Shown piece by piece: positions 24,153-34,341 of a DNA stretch of 64,000 nucleotides. The stretch spans positions 62,001 to 126,000 of the forward strand of contig WPDH01000261.1 in NCBI GenBank assembly GCA_019137255.1, given 5' to 3'. A program made the position numbers and the translations under genes. The DNA comes from Corinectria fuckeliana (Eukaryota; Ascomycota; Sordariomycetes; Hypocreales; Nectriaceae). Below the pieces are notes generated by a model, which was not told the DNA's origin, made no database searches, and saw only the letters and a list, made by a program, of their open reading frames with translations. Each line of letters starts with the position of its first letter. The first letter of the stretch is position 1.

Positions 24153-24883
24153 GGTTGGGAATGTCTTCGTCGACGGATGTCTTGACCCGCGATGACTCCA
24201 ACACGGGAAACTCTCCTCTTCTTCAGCGCTCGACGATCCTCAGACAACGACACAGAAAACAGTTCAATGGGTCGAGTCGCTCTCACCAAGTCCGAGTCTC
24301 TGACTTATAAACGACGCCGCATTACCAAGAGAAAAGAAATGGAGAACAACTGCCGCCCCCCCCCGGTCCCGCCTCCAAAAAGGACCCCGCCGCCACTAAC
24401 TCGGATTTCGGAGTCGTCTTTTCTGCCCCTCGTTCGCCCACCGAAATTGAAATTTCCGCTTCCTCATACTAGCCTAAGCTGACGCCATCCGCTCGCGTGG
24501 GTCTCGGCCCTGTCAAGACCTTCGGCCTGTCGGCGTCCCGCCCGCGAGCGGCAGTCACACTCTTGCTGCGCCTGCCGACCGACTTCCGCGGCACCGCAAA
24601 CCGGAGATGTCGAAATCGCGGCCGTCTGATGAGATAGCGTAGGAGATGCAGAAATCCACGGCATTTGGCGAATGCGTCCATCCCACGTGATTCTTCTTCT
24701 CAGCGAGCCACGGGCTTCCTCGGTTCCTTATCCGCTTATCACGAAGCGGGTAGATACGTATCGCCCCCCACCAGACAGAAACAGAGAAGAAAAAAAGGGC
24801 TTCCAGGGTCCAACCTCCAAACCGGAGATAAAAAAGAAAGCCTCGCAATCGCCGCAATCGCACTTTGGTACTTGTATAGGAAT
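24153..24883. promoter_or_regulatory. Upstream region of the siroheme gene
   Basis: No gene seen. The 731 bases between the siroheme start and the tRNA should contain the promoter of the siroheme gene and the 3' flank of the tRNA. A C-run (24357-24363) and a CG-rich patch (24500-24600) are the only notable features. Confidence 0.4.
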
Positions 24884-24966
24884 AGCCCGATGCGGGGGTC
24901 GAACCCGCAACCTTGAGATTGTGTACTCGTAAGAGTCTCACGCTCTACCGATTGAGCTAACCGGGC
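24884..24966 (-). tRNA. tRNA-Lys (anticodon CTT) with a 10-base intron
   Basis: On the minus strand the sequence begins GCCCGGTTAGCTCAATCGG. It folds as a cloverleaf: a 7-pair acceptor stem (GCCCGGT with ATCGGGC, one G-U), a D arm with AGCTCAATCGGTAGAGC, an anticodon stem GAGAC/TCTC-type with loop CTCTTA, and a T arm GCGGG-TTCGACC-CCCGC. The anticodon CTT is followed by A37 and then a 10-base insertion (CGAGTACACA), the standard site for eukaryotic tRNA introns. Removing it leaves 73 bases. Box A and box B of the internal RNA polymerase III promoter are intact. Confidence 0.95.
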
Positions 24967-25336
24967 GTGGCTCTTGTTTGATGAAAGCTGCTGGGAGCAG
25001 AATCGCCTCATCAACTAACACGGAGCGGACCAGGTGGGTAAGTATCCACTACCACCATGGCTTCATTAGTAACTTGCACCATTGCTACCGAATGACTACC
25101 TTGACATATACCATTATACTATGTATCAGTAAGTTGTGCCGATTTGAAAAGTGGTTCTACCATTTAACCCCACGGTCGAGAGCTTGGTGATTGAAGGTGT
25201 TGAGATCTATTGTACATCCTTTGTCATGTTTCCAAGCTGAACGCCATCCATCCCCCTTTACTAACAATGCCAATGCCTCCATACCTAGACGTCTTTCTTT
25301 GCTTTTGTACATTCGAGTATTTTACATTTCGTTAAC

Positions 25337-27793
25337 TCATGACTTGTTCCGTTTCCTGTCCTCGCGATCGAGTTCAGCTTCGACCTCATCGTCCATCTGC
25401 TTCGCGATTATGCGCTCCTCCTCGGCTTCCGCCTCCATCAACTCCTTCATCAGGTCCTTCGTCTGGTTCTTCTTGTTCTTCGCTCGCCGCTCTCGGGGCG
25501 CATTCTTCTCGCCGGCACTGATGCCGCCGGGCCCCATTGTGATCTCCACCCTGCGCGGCTTCGACCCCTGGCCGGCTCGCTTGCCGCCATCGTCGGGTCC
25601 TCTGCCAGCACGAGCTTCCCGTGCCACTCGCGTCTTGGCTCCTAGAGCCCACAAATCTCCCCATCGCGACTTGCGGGCGTCGTGATATGCCAGCTTACTA
25701 AAACTCTTTGGTACCGTCCACCGCTCCAGTCTTCCCTCGGGCGTGCAAAGATCCAGTGTGACGTGACCCTTGCGCTTGAGAGGGCGCATGATCGTCCGCG
25801 GAAGAGTCTGCATGTCCGGATTCTCCTCCACGTTTTCGAAACCCTTGAACGCTACGTTCGTGGCTTCCTTGCCCGTCAACGAGCTCTTCTTCTCTACTCC
25901 GCGGCGGATGGCCACGTAGCTAAAGTCAACGTCGCCTTGGTTATGCTGGCCTGAGCCCAGCACTCGACTGTAGAAGGCAGGGCGCACGAATCGCTGGTTG
26001 AAGTGGCAGAAGTCCTTGCGCCCACGGCTCTTTCCAGGTATCTGGTACATCGGGCAAACGCCTTGGTTGGTGCATGGCGCAATGACGTGGCCGGGCTCTC
26101 GCTCGCGCTGATAAGCTGGGTTGGGGTTTTCTGGAAGGTTGTCAGGCTGCCCAGCCTGCGGCAGGAGGAACTGTTTCAAGACTGTGTCTCGGGCGTGGGC
26201 GACAGCCTCAAAGCCACGAGGGTGGGCTTTCTCCACAACGATCAGGATTCCGCCGTCTTTGTTCAGCAGACTCCAGAGGTTATTGAGAATCGCCTGTCGG
26301 TAATGGTCTTGCTGCTCGTTGAGGAAGAGGTGCGACGCGATGATGAGGTCGTAGCTCTTTCGAACCTGCGGTTTGTCTCCAGCGTCGAGATGCCCACCAC
26401 GCATCTCTCCAGAGTGCTCATAGTCAGGCAGTCTTGGCAGAAACGTTGTGTTTTCCAAGAAGGTCTTGACTCGATGTCGTAGCCGGTCTGATCCTACAAC
26501 TACTGTTCTCTTACCAGGAGGTTCGAAACCACGAACCTCGCCCTTGTCCTTTAGCAGATCCCACTCAGCTCTGACAATCTCGTCCCAGGCAATCAAGCCA
26601 GCGCCACCAGATCCCGCGTCCAGAACATTGAGCCCTCCCGCCTTCAGCCGCGACTGCAACCATTCAGTTCCGATCCGTTTCCGCACTTCTTTAAGAATGG
26701 ACATGGTAGATGCGTAGGCTGGAGGCAGAGATCCTGCGATAAAAGCATCCGCCTCAATCTCGGTCATGTGTCGCTGGTCCGCTGGTAGACCGACTCCCTG
26801 CATCGGACCGGTCTTGTTCCACGAGGGGGTTGCAGGCGAATTGGGCAGACCTGGGCCGCCGTAAGCTTCTTCGGCTGCCTTTTTGACGTGGTCGATATGG
26901 GTTCTGTCGAGAAGTTCGCGAATGGGGTTGATCAGCTGGTCTCGAGGAAGGGCAAGCTCGACCAGTTCGTCGTAGAAGCGACCCTCGACCGAGAGGGGAT
27001 GGAATCGACGTGTGTCGGCCAAATCTCTTTGGTTGTACTCTTCTTCCTCCGGCCAAGTCTTGGACTCCTCAGCCTGTTGCTGCAGCTCTTCCTCGTCCTT
27101 TGCTGCCGCTTTCTCCTCTGCTTCGCGTTGTTTCCTCTGGCTGACCTCAAAGTCTTTGGAAAGCCTTTGCATGGCATCGTATTCTCTCTGGTTCCTTGCC
27201 ACCAAGTCGACATATCCGGGAGCTAGCTGAGCCAAGTTTTTCGAGTATGCTTCGTCGAGTTGTTCCTCGACGACCTCATTCTCCCTTGCGCCTTCTCCTT
27301 CTTCACGGGGAATCTGGTAAGAGATCTCCTCGAACTCGCCACCCTCGAGCTCTCGAATTACCGTCCCTTCGTTGTCCGGTCTCGTTGGTTGCGGTCCCAT
27401 ATCGGCATGGGTATCGATGCCGACGTCCTCCGGTAGGGTCTCTCGCAGCGGCGGTCCATACAGTCGCTCGTATAGGGCGTATTCCTCACCGTTCAAATAA
27501 CCTTTTGGTAGAGTGTCTCGAAACCGCTGCTTGGCATCTCGGACCACCTGCTCGATTTCCTCGGTCGACGTGTTCGGGGCGGGCGTGGGCGCGAGGGGTT
27601 CCTGTCGCAAACATCTTGACGTCGAAAAGGCTTGTGTAATTGCGCTGCTCCTATTGGCTTGGGCAGAACGCGAGGGAATAAAGGCCTGCGATCGTGCCAA
27701 CGGATGATCGAGGCTGGAAAAACGATATGCAATTAATGAAGAAGTCAGGTTGCGCCCCGGACAGACATTCCGGATGCCTCGTGCCGACAGCAT
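25337..27793 (-). CDS. RSM22: Mitochondrial ribosome assembly methyltransferase-like protein Rsm22 (METTL17)
   Basis: Single exon, 818 residues. It begins with a mitochondrial-type presequence (MLSARGIRNVCPGRN..., Arg/Ser-rich, few acids) and continues with a long charged linker containing a coiled-coil-like stretch (REAEEKAAAKDEEELQQQ). The Rsm22 core follows: LNVLDAGSGGAGLIAWDE (methyltransferase-fold glycine loop), YDLIIASHLFLNEQQ, and GGILIVVEKAHPRGFEAV. Cysteines C574, C580 and C596 (CTNQGVC, DFCHFNQRF) and perhaps C683 fit the [4Fe-4S] site reported for METTL17. The family helps assemble the small subunit of the mitochondrial ribosome. The C-terminal 80 residues are Arg/Lys/Glu-rich and may bind RNA. 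A thioredoxin gene follows upstream on the same strand, 490 bases away. Confidence 0.93.
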   Translation of the reverse strand: MLSARGIRNVCPGRNLTSSLIAYRFSSLDHPLARSQAFIPSRSAQANRSSAITQAFSTSRCLRQEPLAPTPAPNTSTEEIEQVVRDAKQRFRDTLPKGYLNGEEYALYERLYGPPLRETLPEDVGIDTHADMGPQPTRPDNEGTVIRELEGGEFEEISYQIPREEGEGARENEVVEEQLDEAYSKNLAQLAPGYVDLVARNQREYDAMQRLSKDFEVSQRKQREAEEKAAAKDEEELQQQAEESKTWPEEEEYNQRDLADTRRFHPLSVEGRFYDELVELALPRDQLINPIRELLDRTHIDHVKKAAEEAYGGPGLPNSPATPSWNKTGPMQGVGLPADQRHMTEIEADAFIAGSLPPAYASTMSILKEVRKRIGTEWLQSRLKAGGLNVLDAGSGGAGLIAWDEIVRAEWDLLKDKGEVRGFEPPGKRTVVVGSDRLRHRVKTFLENTTFLPRLPDYEHSGEMRGGHLDAGDKPQVRKSYDLIIASHLFLNEQQDHYRQAILNNLWSLLNKDGGILIVVEKAHPRGFEAVAHARDTVLKQFLLPQAGQPDNLPENPNPAYQREREPGHVIAPCTNQGVCPMYQIPGKSRGRKDFCHFNQRFVRPAFYSRVLGSGQHNQGDVDFSYVAIRRGVEKKSSLTGKEATNVAFKGFENVEENPDMQTLPRTIMRPLKRKGHVTLDLCTPEGRLERWTVPKSFSKLAYHDARKSRWGDLWALGAKTRVAREARAGRGPDDGGKRAGQGSKPRRVEITMGPGGISAGEKNAPRERRAKNKKNQTKDLMKELMEAEAEEERIIAKQMDDEVEAELDREDRKRNKS

Positions 27794-28283
27794 TTTGGTA
27801 TTGTACAGCCTTGAAGGTTGGGGGGTTCGAAAAGCAGTTCGCCTCTGGAACTTTTTTGGGCCATCCCAAGCTGTCGCGCTTTCACGTGACTAGCCTCTAG
27901 AGATCTTACCACCCCGTAGGCCTAAGTTGGGGCATCGCATGGAGCGATGGGTGGTTTCAATTCAACCAAAATAGTTGCATATACAATATAAGGCTATGGA
28001 AGGTCTGGCCGGTAGTAGGAATCTCGCACAAATAGAATGCATTCTTTCAACGCCCGATGTCAAGTACTCCTACAAATCCCCCAATAGTCGCATTCGCACT
28101 TAGTCGCCGCCCAAGTCCGCCAGCGTCTTGAACGCAGGTTTCTGCGCCGGGGCCTTCGCACCACCAGGTCCAGCTTTCGTGCCGCTCCCGCCGGTTGGCT
28201 GTGCTGGTTTGTGTGTGTTGAACATGGACTTCTCCGCCGCCTTGTATGGATCGAACTGGCAACCCGTCAGCCTCGCTCTCGTC
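27794..28283. other. Promoter region of RSM22 and 3' flank of the thioredoxin gene
   Basis: No gene recognised. Minus-strand frame 28047-28262 reads on from the end of the thioredoxin gene but does not look coding. AT-rich around 27960-28010. Confidence 0.4.
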
Positions 28284-28888
28284 TCAATCTTGCTTCAGGT
28301 TACGTGCCGAAAACAGCGACACCAAGTACAGTCCCACGAAAACGATCAGCGCATTCAGCAGCCAGCCGATGCTCCACGACGATGAAGAACCCGCTGCTGC
28401 GCGGGCGGCGGGGGCAGTTGGTCGCGAGAGCCCCTCGCCGCCGAGCTTTCGGCCGGGCGTCTGGAAGACGTTACCGCCGCCGCCACCCGCCTTGCCCACG
28501 CCGCCGAGCTTCACGGCGTTGGTGATGGCCTGCGTCAGGGCGGGCGGGTTGGCGCCCTTGATGGTCTCGACGCAGATGCCGCCGTGGAAGATCTTGAAGG
28601 TGGGCATGGCGGAGACACTGTTTGCGCGCGCGATGCCGGACTGCGAGTCGACGTTGATCTTGGCGAAGGCAACCTTCTTGGGGCGCGAGTGTTCGTTTGC
28701 GAGCTTCTCGTAGTGGGGGGCGATCATCTTGCAGGGACCGCACCAGTCGGCGTAAACTATCAAGCCGGAGTTAGTTGCGCTGGGAGAGGGTGGGAGCGGA
28801 GGGACTGAGAAGTACAATCTGCGATGACCACATTGGTGCCGGAGAGCAAGCTCTGCCATTCAGCTTCGGAACCAATGTTGACACTCAT
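28284..28888 (-). CDS. Thioredoxin with C-terminal membrane anchor
   Basis: Exons 28888-28816 and 28756-28284 join over a 59-base intron in the codon of the Phe preceding the active site. The product has 181 residues. The thioredoxin fold shows FYADWCGPC with C30 and C33, the VAFAKINVDSQ strand, and the cis-proline AMPTFKIF. After about residue 115 there is a Gly/Ser/Ala-rich linker (KAGGGGGNVF). A hydrophobic segment (GWLLNALIVFVGLYLVSLF) lies a few residues from the end. This arrangement suggests a tail-anchored thioredoxin facing the cytosol, although the membrane is unknown. The start at 28888 gives the usual thioredoxin N-terminus. An in-frame ATG at 29044 would add a 52-residue basic, hydrophobic leader, which might serve as a mitochondrial signal in a longer form. 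Confidence 0.9.
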
Positions 28889-29663
28889 GATTGCGATATT
28901 CGATCTTGCGTTCGCGACGGTGGAAAGGCGGAGCAGTTGTATATAGAACGTGGGAAGAAGCCAGATCAGGTTGCCTTGATGTCCGCATCGCGGAGTGCTG
29001 ACCAAGCTGAGGCGTGACAGCCACTTCTGGCAGGCGGTGGCCAAAGGTGGTCGTTTTTGCCAGCACTAGAATACTCTGCCCCACAATCCAGCTCCTGAGC
29101 TTATTTGGGTGTATGATGTTATCATGTCTACTACGGGTATATCTTAGAGTGATAATAGCAGAGAGTGACTTAAATTTGAAGAATCGACGAGGCGAACTGA
29201 TTTGTCTTCCTCTAAAGTAATATCCGCTTGTCTCCTCTGCTCCTGAGAAATAACAGCAGTAACTCGAGACCTTCAATCCCTCCCTATTGTCGACCATACC
29301 ATGCCAGTCACATCGTATATGCGCCTCGCAGCATGCAAACGCTTTCGGCGGTTATCCCTTCAGAGCACACAACAGCGAGCACCAAGGAGCTTGGCCGCAT
29401 AGTTAGTTAGAATTCCAAGACCAAGAGACTTTGCCAATGTTAGGTCAACGTACAGCAGATCCAGGACTGTCCAATCAGGCAACAAAGTATTCGTTACAGC
29501 AAAGGCATCAGTAGCAAGCGTTTTTAGGAGTCTTGCTACAAACCTGTGTAGTAAGTAGTGCTATCGCCGCTTTTTACTCACAACTCATCAAAATCTCGAT
29601 GCTTTCGCTGGTCATCTCTCGCTTCCAAGGCAATACCAATACCAATGTAGCCCATCTACATCT
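28889..29663. other. Intergenic between the thioredoxin and GH55 genes
   Basis: Contains the thioredoxin promoter (from 28889 up). The far end holds the 3' flank of the glucanase gene. Short open frames are unremarkable. Confidence 0.45.
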
Positions 29664-32181
29664 TCATGGCTGGTACAGAGCCAAGGTATCCGCAAAGGTG
29701 CTATTGTTCTCAATCGCTCTAACCCTGTCCACGCCGTCCCTCTGCACCATGAATCTTGCTCCCACGGTACTCAACCCCATGAATCTCGTTCCATGAGCCT
29801 GGCCCTCCACGCTTAGGATTCTCTCTTGGCAATACTCCGGAGATTTGTTACTCGCACATGAGTCGTCGTAGTTGTTGAAGAATGAGTATAACCCCGCCCC
29901 ATACACAACCACATTGCTCGAATTGACGACTCTCATACCCCATCCCATGTTGCAACCCACGACAGGATTCTTCTGGCATTGCGTCTGGAAGTCCGGGTCG
30001 CTTAGGAGATGCACTGGAGGAAAGGGGTACGATGCAGGAGGGAGCGGTTGGAAGTACGCCTGCTCCGTTTGGGCGTGGCCGATGTACACGTCCCGGGTGT
30101 TGACAAGCTGGTACTGGTAGAGGACATGGTGCTCCGAACCGGTAGCGCTGAGCCAGATTCGGCCCCTCTGTGACTCGATAAGCAGGCCTCTCCCTGCAAA
30201 AATGGCCACCCGGTGATATTCCTGATCTTCAAGGTCATGGTCCGCAACCCAGAGCCAACAGTTCTCCGTCAGAAGACCGCCGGCAGGGGCTGTGATGTGC
30301 ATGCTCATGTATGCAGCGATGCAGTTGGGATTCACCACATTGCTACCAATAATGGCAGGGCATTCGGATACTTGCAGAGATGTTCCTGCAAAGCCACCCA
30401 CACGGGTGTGTACATCCCACATACCCGAGGGCAGCTCAGGAGAGAACAAGTTGTACTGGATCAAGATGGCACCGGCTGCAGGCCCACGGGTTGATACAAT
30501 AGTGTCGGACCATTCGATCTGTCCAACGTCTCCAGGGCGACCGACCTGGACAACAGGGCGAGGGTTGTTCATGTCCTGGAACTTGGGTCCTGTTGCCATG
30601 ATGATGGATGCCTGAGCCTCCCCCACGATCTTGGCTTTAGGCGGGATAAAGACTGTGTCTGTGACAATGTATATCCCGGCGTCTAGGTAAGCGATGAGTC
30701 CATTCGCAGCAGTATAACTGAACAGCTTATTGAGCGCTTGGGTGTCATCATGAGAGGCACCACCTGTTGCGCCGCTCGCTCTAGCTGACGAGAAGTAGTT
30801 GCTAGTGACTTGCTCATATTGGGGCTACTAATAGTTAGCGGCAACACATGCAGGACCAAGATCCACTGACCTTTGACCTCTCGTAGTATTTGTTGTTTAA
30901 GAGAAGGTTGGCACTGCGACCTGTCGAGATGTTGTAGTACCCTGTCTCGTCAGACAAACCTCCTGGGTTGGCAAAATGACCCTTACAGCCGTCAGTCGCG
31001 AACATCTCTCATATGCAAAGCATTGCTTACCATGACGAACAAGTCATTACCCCCCGGGGTCAAGAGGGTTCCCGCAATGTCAACTCCATTGGGACCCACT
31101 AGAACAGTATTGACGTTCTCAAAATGAACATTCTCCATCGTGAACGACCCTCCGCTCCCCAACGAACCACTGCTCATTCGAGTGGTAGAGATCGCAGTGG
31201 TCACATTTTGAAACCAGCTGTCGAGTACGGTGATGGACCCCACACCATGTGAGACGTCGTCCATCTTGATGCCGACGCGGCAGTCCTTGAAGACTGCACT
31301 CTTAAACGTCCAACCCCAGTTCCAGGTCATCCAGATCGCGACGTCCGCATGTTGAAACCAGAGGTTCCTTGCGGTGTATTGTTGATTACCCAAAACCGTT
31401 GCGTTGCCACCCCCGACGAATGATAGATCGTTCAACAGACCGCCAGAGCCTTCCTCGATGAAGAGCCCAGTATGACGATTTCCAGGCACAGTGGAGAGTC
31501 GGAACACGCAGTTGCTGATAGCTGATCCCTGTGAGCAAGGCCAGTGGATGCCTACAGCGGGAAAGGAGGGAGGGAGAGCGGTGGTGTCGATGACCAGGTT
31601 GCGGATCTGACGAAAGAAGGCGTTGGTCGAGTTCCACGCGAGGGCGCCATTGGGCAGATACGGGTTCGCGTCAATTAGGCTAAAGCTTGCCTTGGAGAAC
31701 GAGCCAGATGCTTTGATGATTGGCAAATCGTTGGGGTCTCCGATGAGCTGGGTGTAGTAGATATCCATGATGGAGCTGCTGATTAGGTAGGTTCTAGGTA
31801 ATCATCAGGGCCAACTCTCGCAACTTCATCCGCAATCAGGGCGGATTGAGGCATACCCTGACGGGAAGTAAACGGTGGCAGGGGAGATAGTGCTCCCCTT
31901 GCAAACTCCTGGACCACATCGACTTTGGGCGCTGATGGCGGCGTTGATGGCGGCCGTATCATCGGCAACTGACTCTAGGTCAGCAATGCATCGAGGAAAC
32001 CAACTGTCGTGGTGAACGCACCTCCATCACCCACGGCACCGAAGTCCGTGACGTCTCGAAAGACGCGATAGTGGCTGTCGGGGAAGTATGGAGACCGTCC
32101 AATGTGGTCAATCCCCTCCATCCAGTACTTTGCCTGTACTGCACCCGCAACGGCGAACGCGACGAAGGCAGCCAGCTTCAT
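29664..32181 (-). CDS. Secreted glycoside hydrolase family 55 beta-1,3-glucanase
   Basis: Five exons, 32181-32022, 31968-31857, 31793-31031, 30981-30871 and 30824-29664, keep frame and give 768 residues, the normal GH55 length. A signal peptide is clear (MKLAAFVAFAVAGAVQA). The first beta-helix begins with RDVTDFGAVGDG followed by VADDTAAINAAIS, the hallmark start of the pectate-lyase-like fold. A second helix copy begins around residue 395-420 with ASHDDTQALNKLFSY and AGIYIVTDTVFIPPKAKIVG, giving the two-helix form of the family. The enzyme releases glucose or gentiobiose from laminarin-type beta-1,3-glucans outside the cell and may act on the cell walls of the fungus or of hosts and prey. 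The first intron uses the acceptor AGTCAG at 31969-31974, chosen because only it yields the VADDTAA segment. No gene nearby suggests a cluster. Confidence 0.94.
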
Positions 32182-33037
32182 AATGCTAGTGAGGGGGGGA
32201 TGGCAGAGAAGCTGAAAGGATTCACCTGAAGGACCTAATCAAAGAAACCACGTAGGTAGGTAGTGAGAGCGCTTTGGAAATAACAGCGGCCAGCAAGTCG
32301 TTGGGACTTAGGGGGGGTGTTAGAATTCCTGCCTGGGGCATACAGCACTCAACTAAGAAGGGGCAACTCGGATGGGTGGGTGAAGCTGCTTTCTGCCCGC
32401 GCACCACGCCAACAAATTATGGCCTATGCCATGCGGCTCCCCAATTCCCACAAGCAGGCCTGCGAAACGTGGAGCTAACACGACACGCTCGATGGCGGAT
32501 CAACAACGTGGTTGTCATCCCCTGGATGGCGAGGTACCTGCCTTTGTAGTGGTACAGCTCTCGCTCAACTCGGCGTCCTCAGAAACGGCGCCGTCTCACG
32601 AAAGCAGTCACAGAGCGTCGAGGAGAGGACGTCCCCACATTCTGTGAACCACTGCGCTTCCGCTGTCAGTGCGAGTGCGGAGAAGATATCAAGGGGTCGT
32701 AAGGGGGCTATTCTACCCGATCGTCTGCGAGACTGCAGGCTCTGTGGCATGATAGGGGGGCAAATAAATACAGAGCTGTGCAAAGAACGCACCGCTAGGC
32801 GGTTGATGATTTTTGTTTATTCACTTCAGAGTATGTTGGGTTGTTGCAAGTTTGCGAGGCCCTTGTTGAAGGCCATTGCTTCTATTGTTGAGAACGCATC
32901 AATCAGTCCATATCCAATGTTCAACGCCATCCCATGCGGCAACCTAATGGTCATAATCAATTACCTCGTTATAACAACGATTACTTGGGCTCGGAGCTCC
33001 AGGACAATGTGTGCGAGAAAAGAGAACCGTCCACAGT
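32182..33037. other. Promoter of the GH55 gene and 3' flank of lipoyl synthase
   Basis: No gene seen. A plus-strand frame (32512-33141) runs into the lipoyl synthase antisense and is a shadow. The first 300 bases upstream of the GH55 start should hold its promoter. Confidence 0.45.
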
Positions 33038-34341
33038 TTAAATCGTCGACCGGGCCTCCGAGTCAATGGCGACTGCGTGGCCCAGAGTTCCCTGCGCAAT
33101 GCCCTTCTCGCCCGACCGCTTCCGCAGGACGTTCTCGATGAAGGACTCGCCAGCTTTGTACGACGAGCGCACGAGCGGCCCGCTAGCGCAGTACAGGAAG
33201 CCCATGTCGAGGGCCCGCTTGCGCCACATCTCGAACTCGTCGGGAGTGACATACTTCGCTACCTTCAGGTGACGCTTCGTCGGCCGCATGTACTGGCCGA
33301 AGGTGACGACGTCAACGTCGACCTTCCTGAGTTCTGTCGTGCTGTTAGCTCTTCTTCCAGTAGACGAGAGTGGGTCCTGATTCCCATACCTTCGAGCGCA
33401 GCCTGTAGCTCATGCTCCTGTTCACCGAGACCGAGCATGATGCTTGTCTTGGTGATGATTCCTTCCTTGCCCTTGACATCTTTGACATGCTTCAGAACAG
33501 CCAGACTCTGTCTAAATGTAGCCCTTCGATCTCGCACGTAAGGAGTCAAGTCCTCGACCGTCTCAACGTTGTGCGCATAAACGTCTAGTCCGCTCTCCGC
33601 CACCATCGCCACCTGGTCCAGATCGCCTCGGAAGTCACCGGTCAATGCTTCGACCAGCAACGTGGGCTTCTTCTGCTTGATCCTCCTAATGGTCTCGGCG
33701 AAATGCCTTGAGCCGCCGTCTGCGAGATCATCTCGGTCCACGCTGGTCAGGACTACGTAGCCCAGACCCCATCTAGCCAAAGCTTCGGCAGTATTCTCGG
33801 GTTCGTGGGGATCCAGCGGAGCCGGCGCTCGGTTGGTCTTGACGCTGCAGAAGCGGCACCCTCGGGTGCACGTGTCACCCATCAACATGATGGTCGCCGT
33901 CGCGGCACTCTTATCGGAGCCACCCCAGCACTCGGAAATGTTGGGGCATCGCGCCTCCTCGCAGACGGTGTGCAGTCCCAGTCCTCGCAGATCCTTCTTG
34001 ATGCTCTTGAAGTTGTCGTTTCCCGCGGGGATCGGCGTCTTGAGCCACTCAGGCAATCGCGTGATTGTCTTCTTCTTGCCCTCGGGGCCGACTTCGGCGG
34101 TTCTGAGAGTAAAGGCCTCGGCGTTCGAGAGGGGCTGCGCAGATGATGATGTAGCTACAAAGTCGGAAAAGGACGCAATGGATGTGTCCTTGAAGTAGGT
34201 CTTGCGCTTCGGGGCCTGGCCGGGCTCGTTGGTGTCGGAGGGAAGGGTGGCGAAAGATCGCACCACTGTCGAGGAAGTCAAGCTCAGAGCTCGTCGTATA
34301 GGTGCGTGAGCCCGCTTCAGCGAGGGGGCCATCGACGCCAT
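33038..34341 (-). CDS. LIP5: Lipoyl synthase, mitochondrial (LipA/Lip5)
   Basis: Radical S-adenosylmethionine enzyme that inserts two sulfur atoms into octanoyl groups on E2 and H proteins to make lipoyl cofactor. Exons 34341-33390 and 33333-33038 (56-base intron, GTATGG donor) join to give 415 residues. The first 30-35 residues form a basic mitochondrial presequence (MASMAPSLKRAHAPIRRAL). The auxiliary cluster cysteines are C127, C132 and C138 (CEEARCPNISEC). The radical-SAM cysteines are C158, C162 and C165 (CTRGCRFC). The C-terminal part has FGQYMRPTKRHLKVAKYV and a terminal RSSYKAGE with the serine that ligates the auxiliary cluster in LipA. Translation could begin at an in-frame ATG upstream (34572), but the family and the presequence favour 34341. 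Confidence 0.97.

Noticed and set aside
32512..33141. Plus-strand frame of 209 codons
   Set aside because: Runs into antisense of lipoyl synthase and has no domain; judged a shadow plus spacer.
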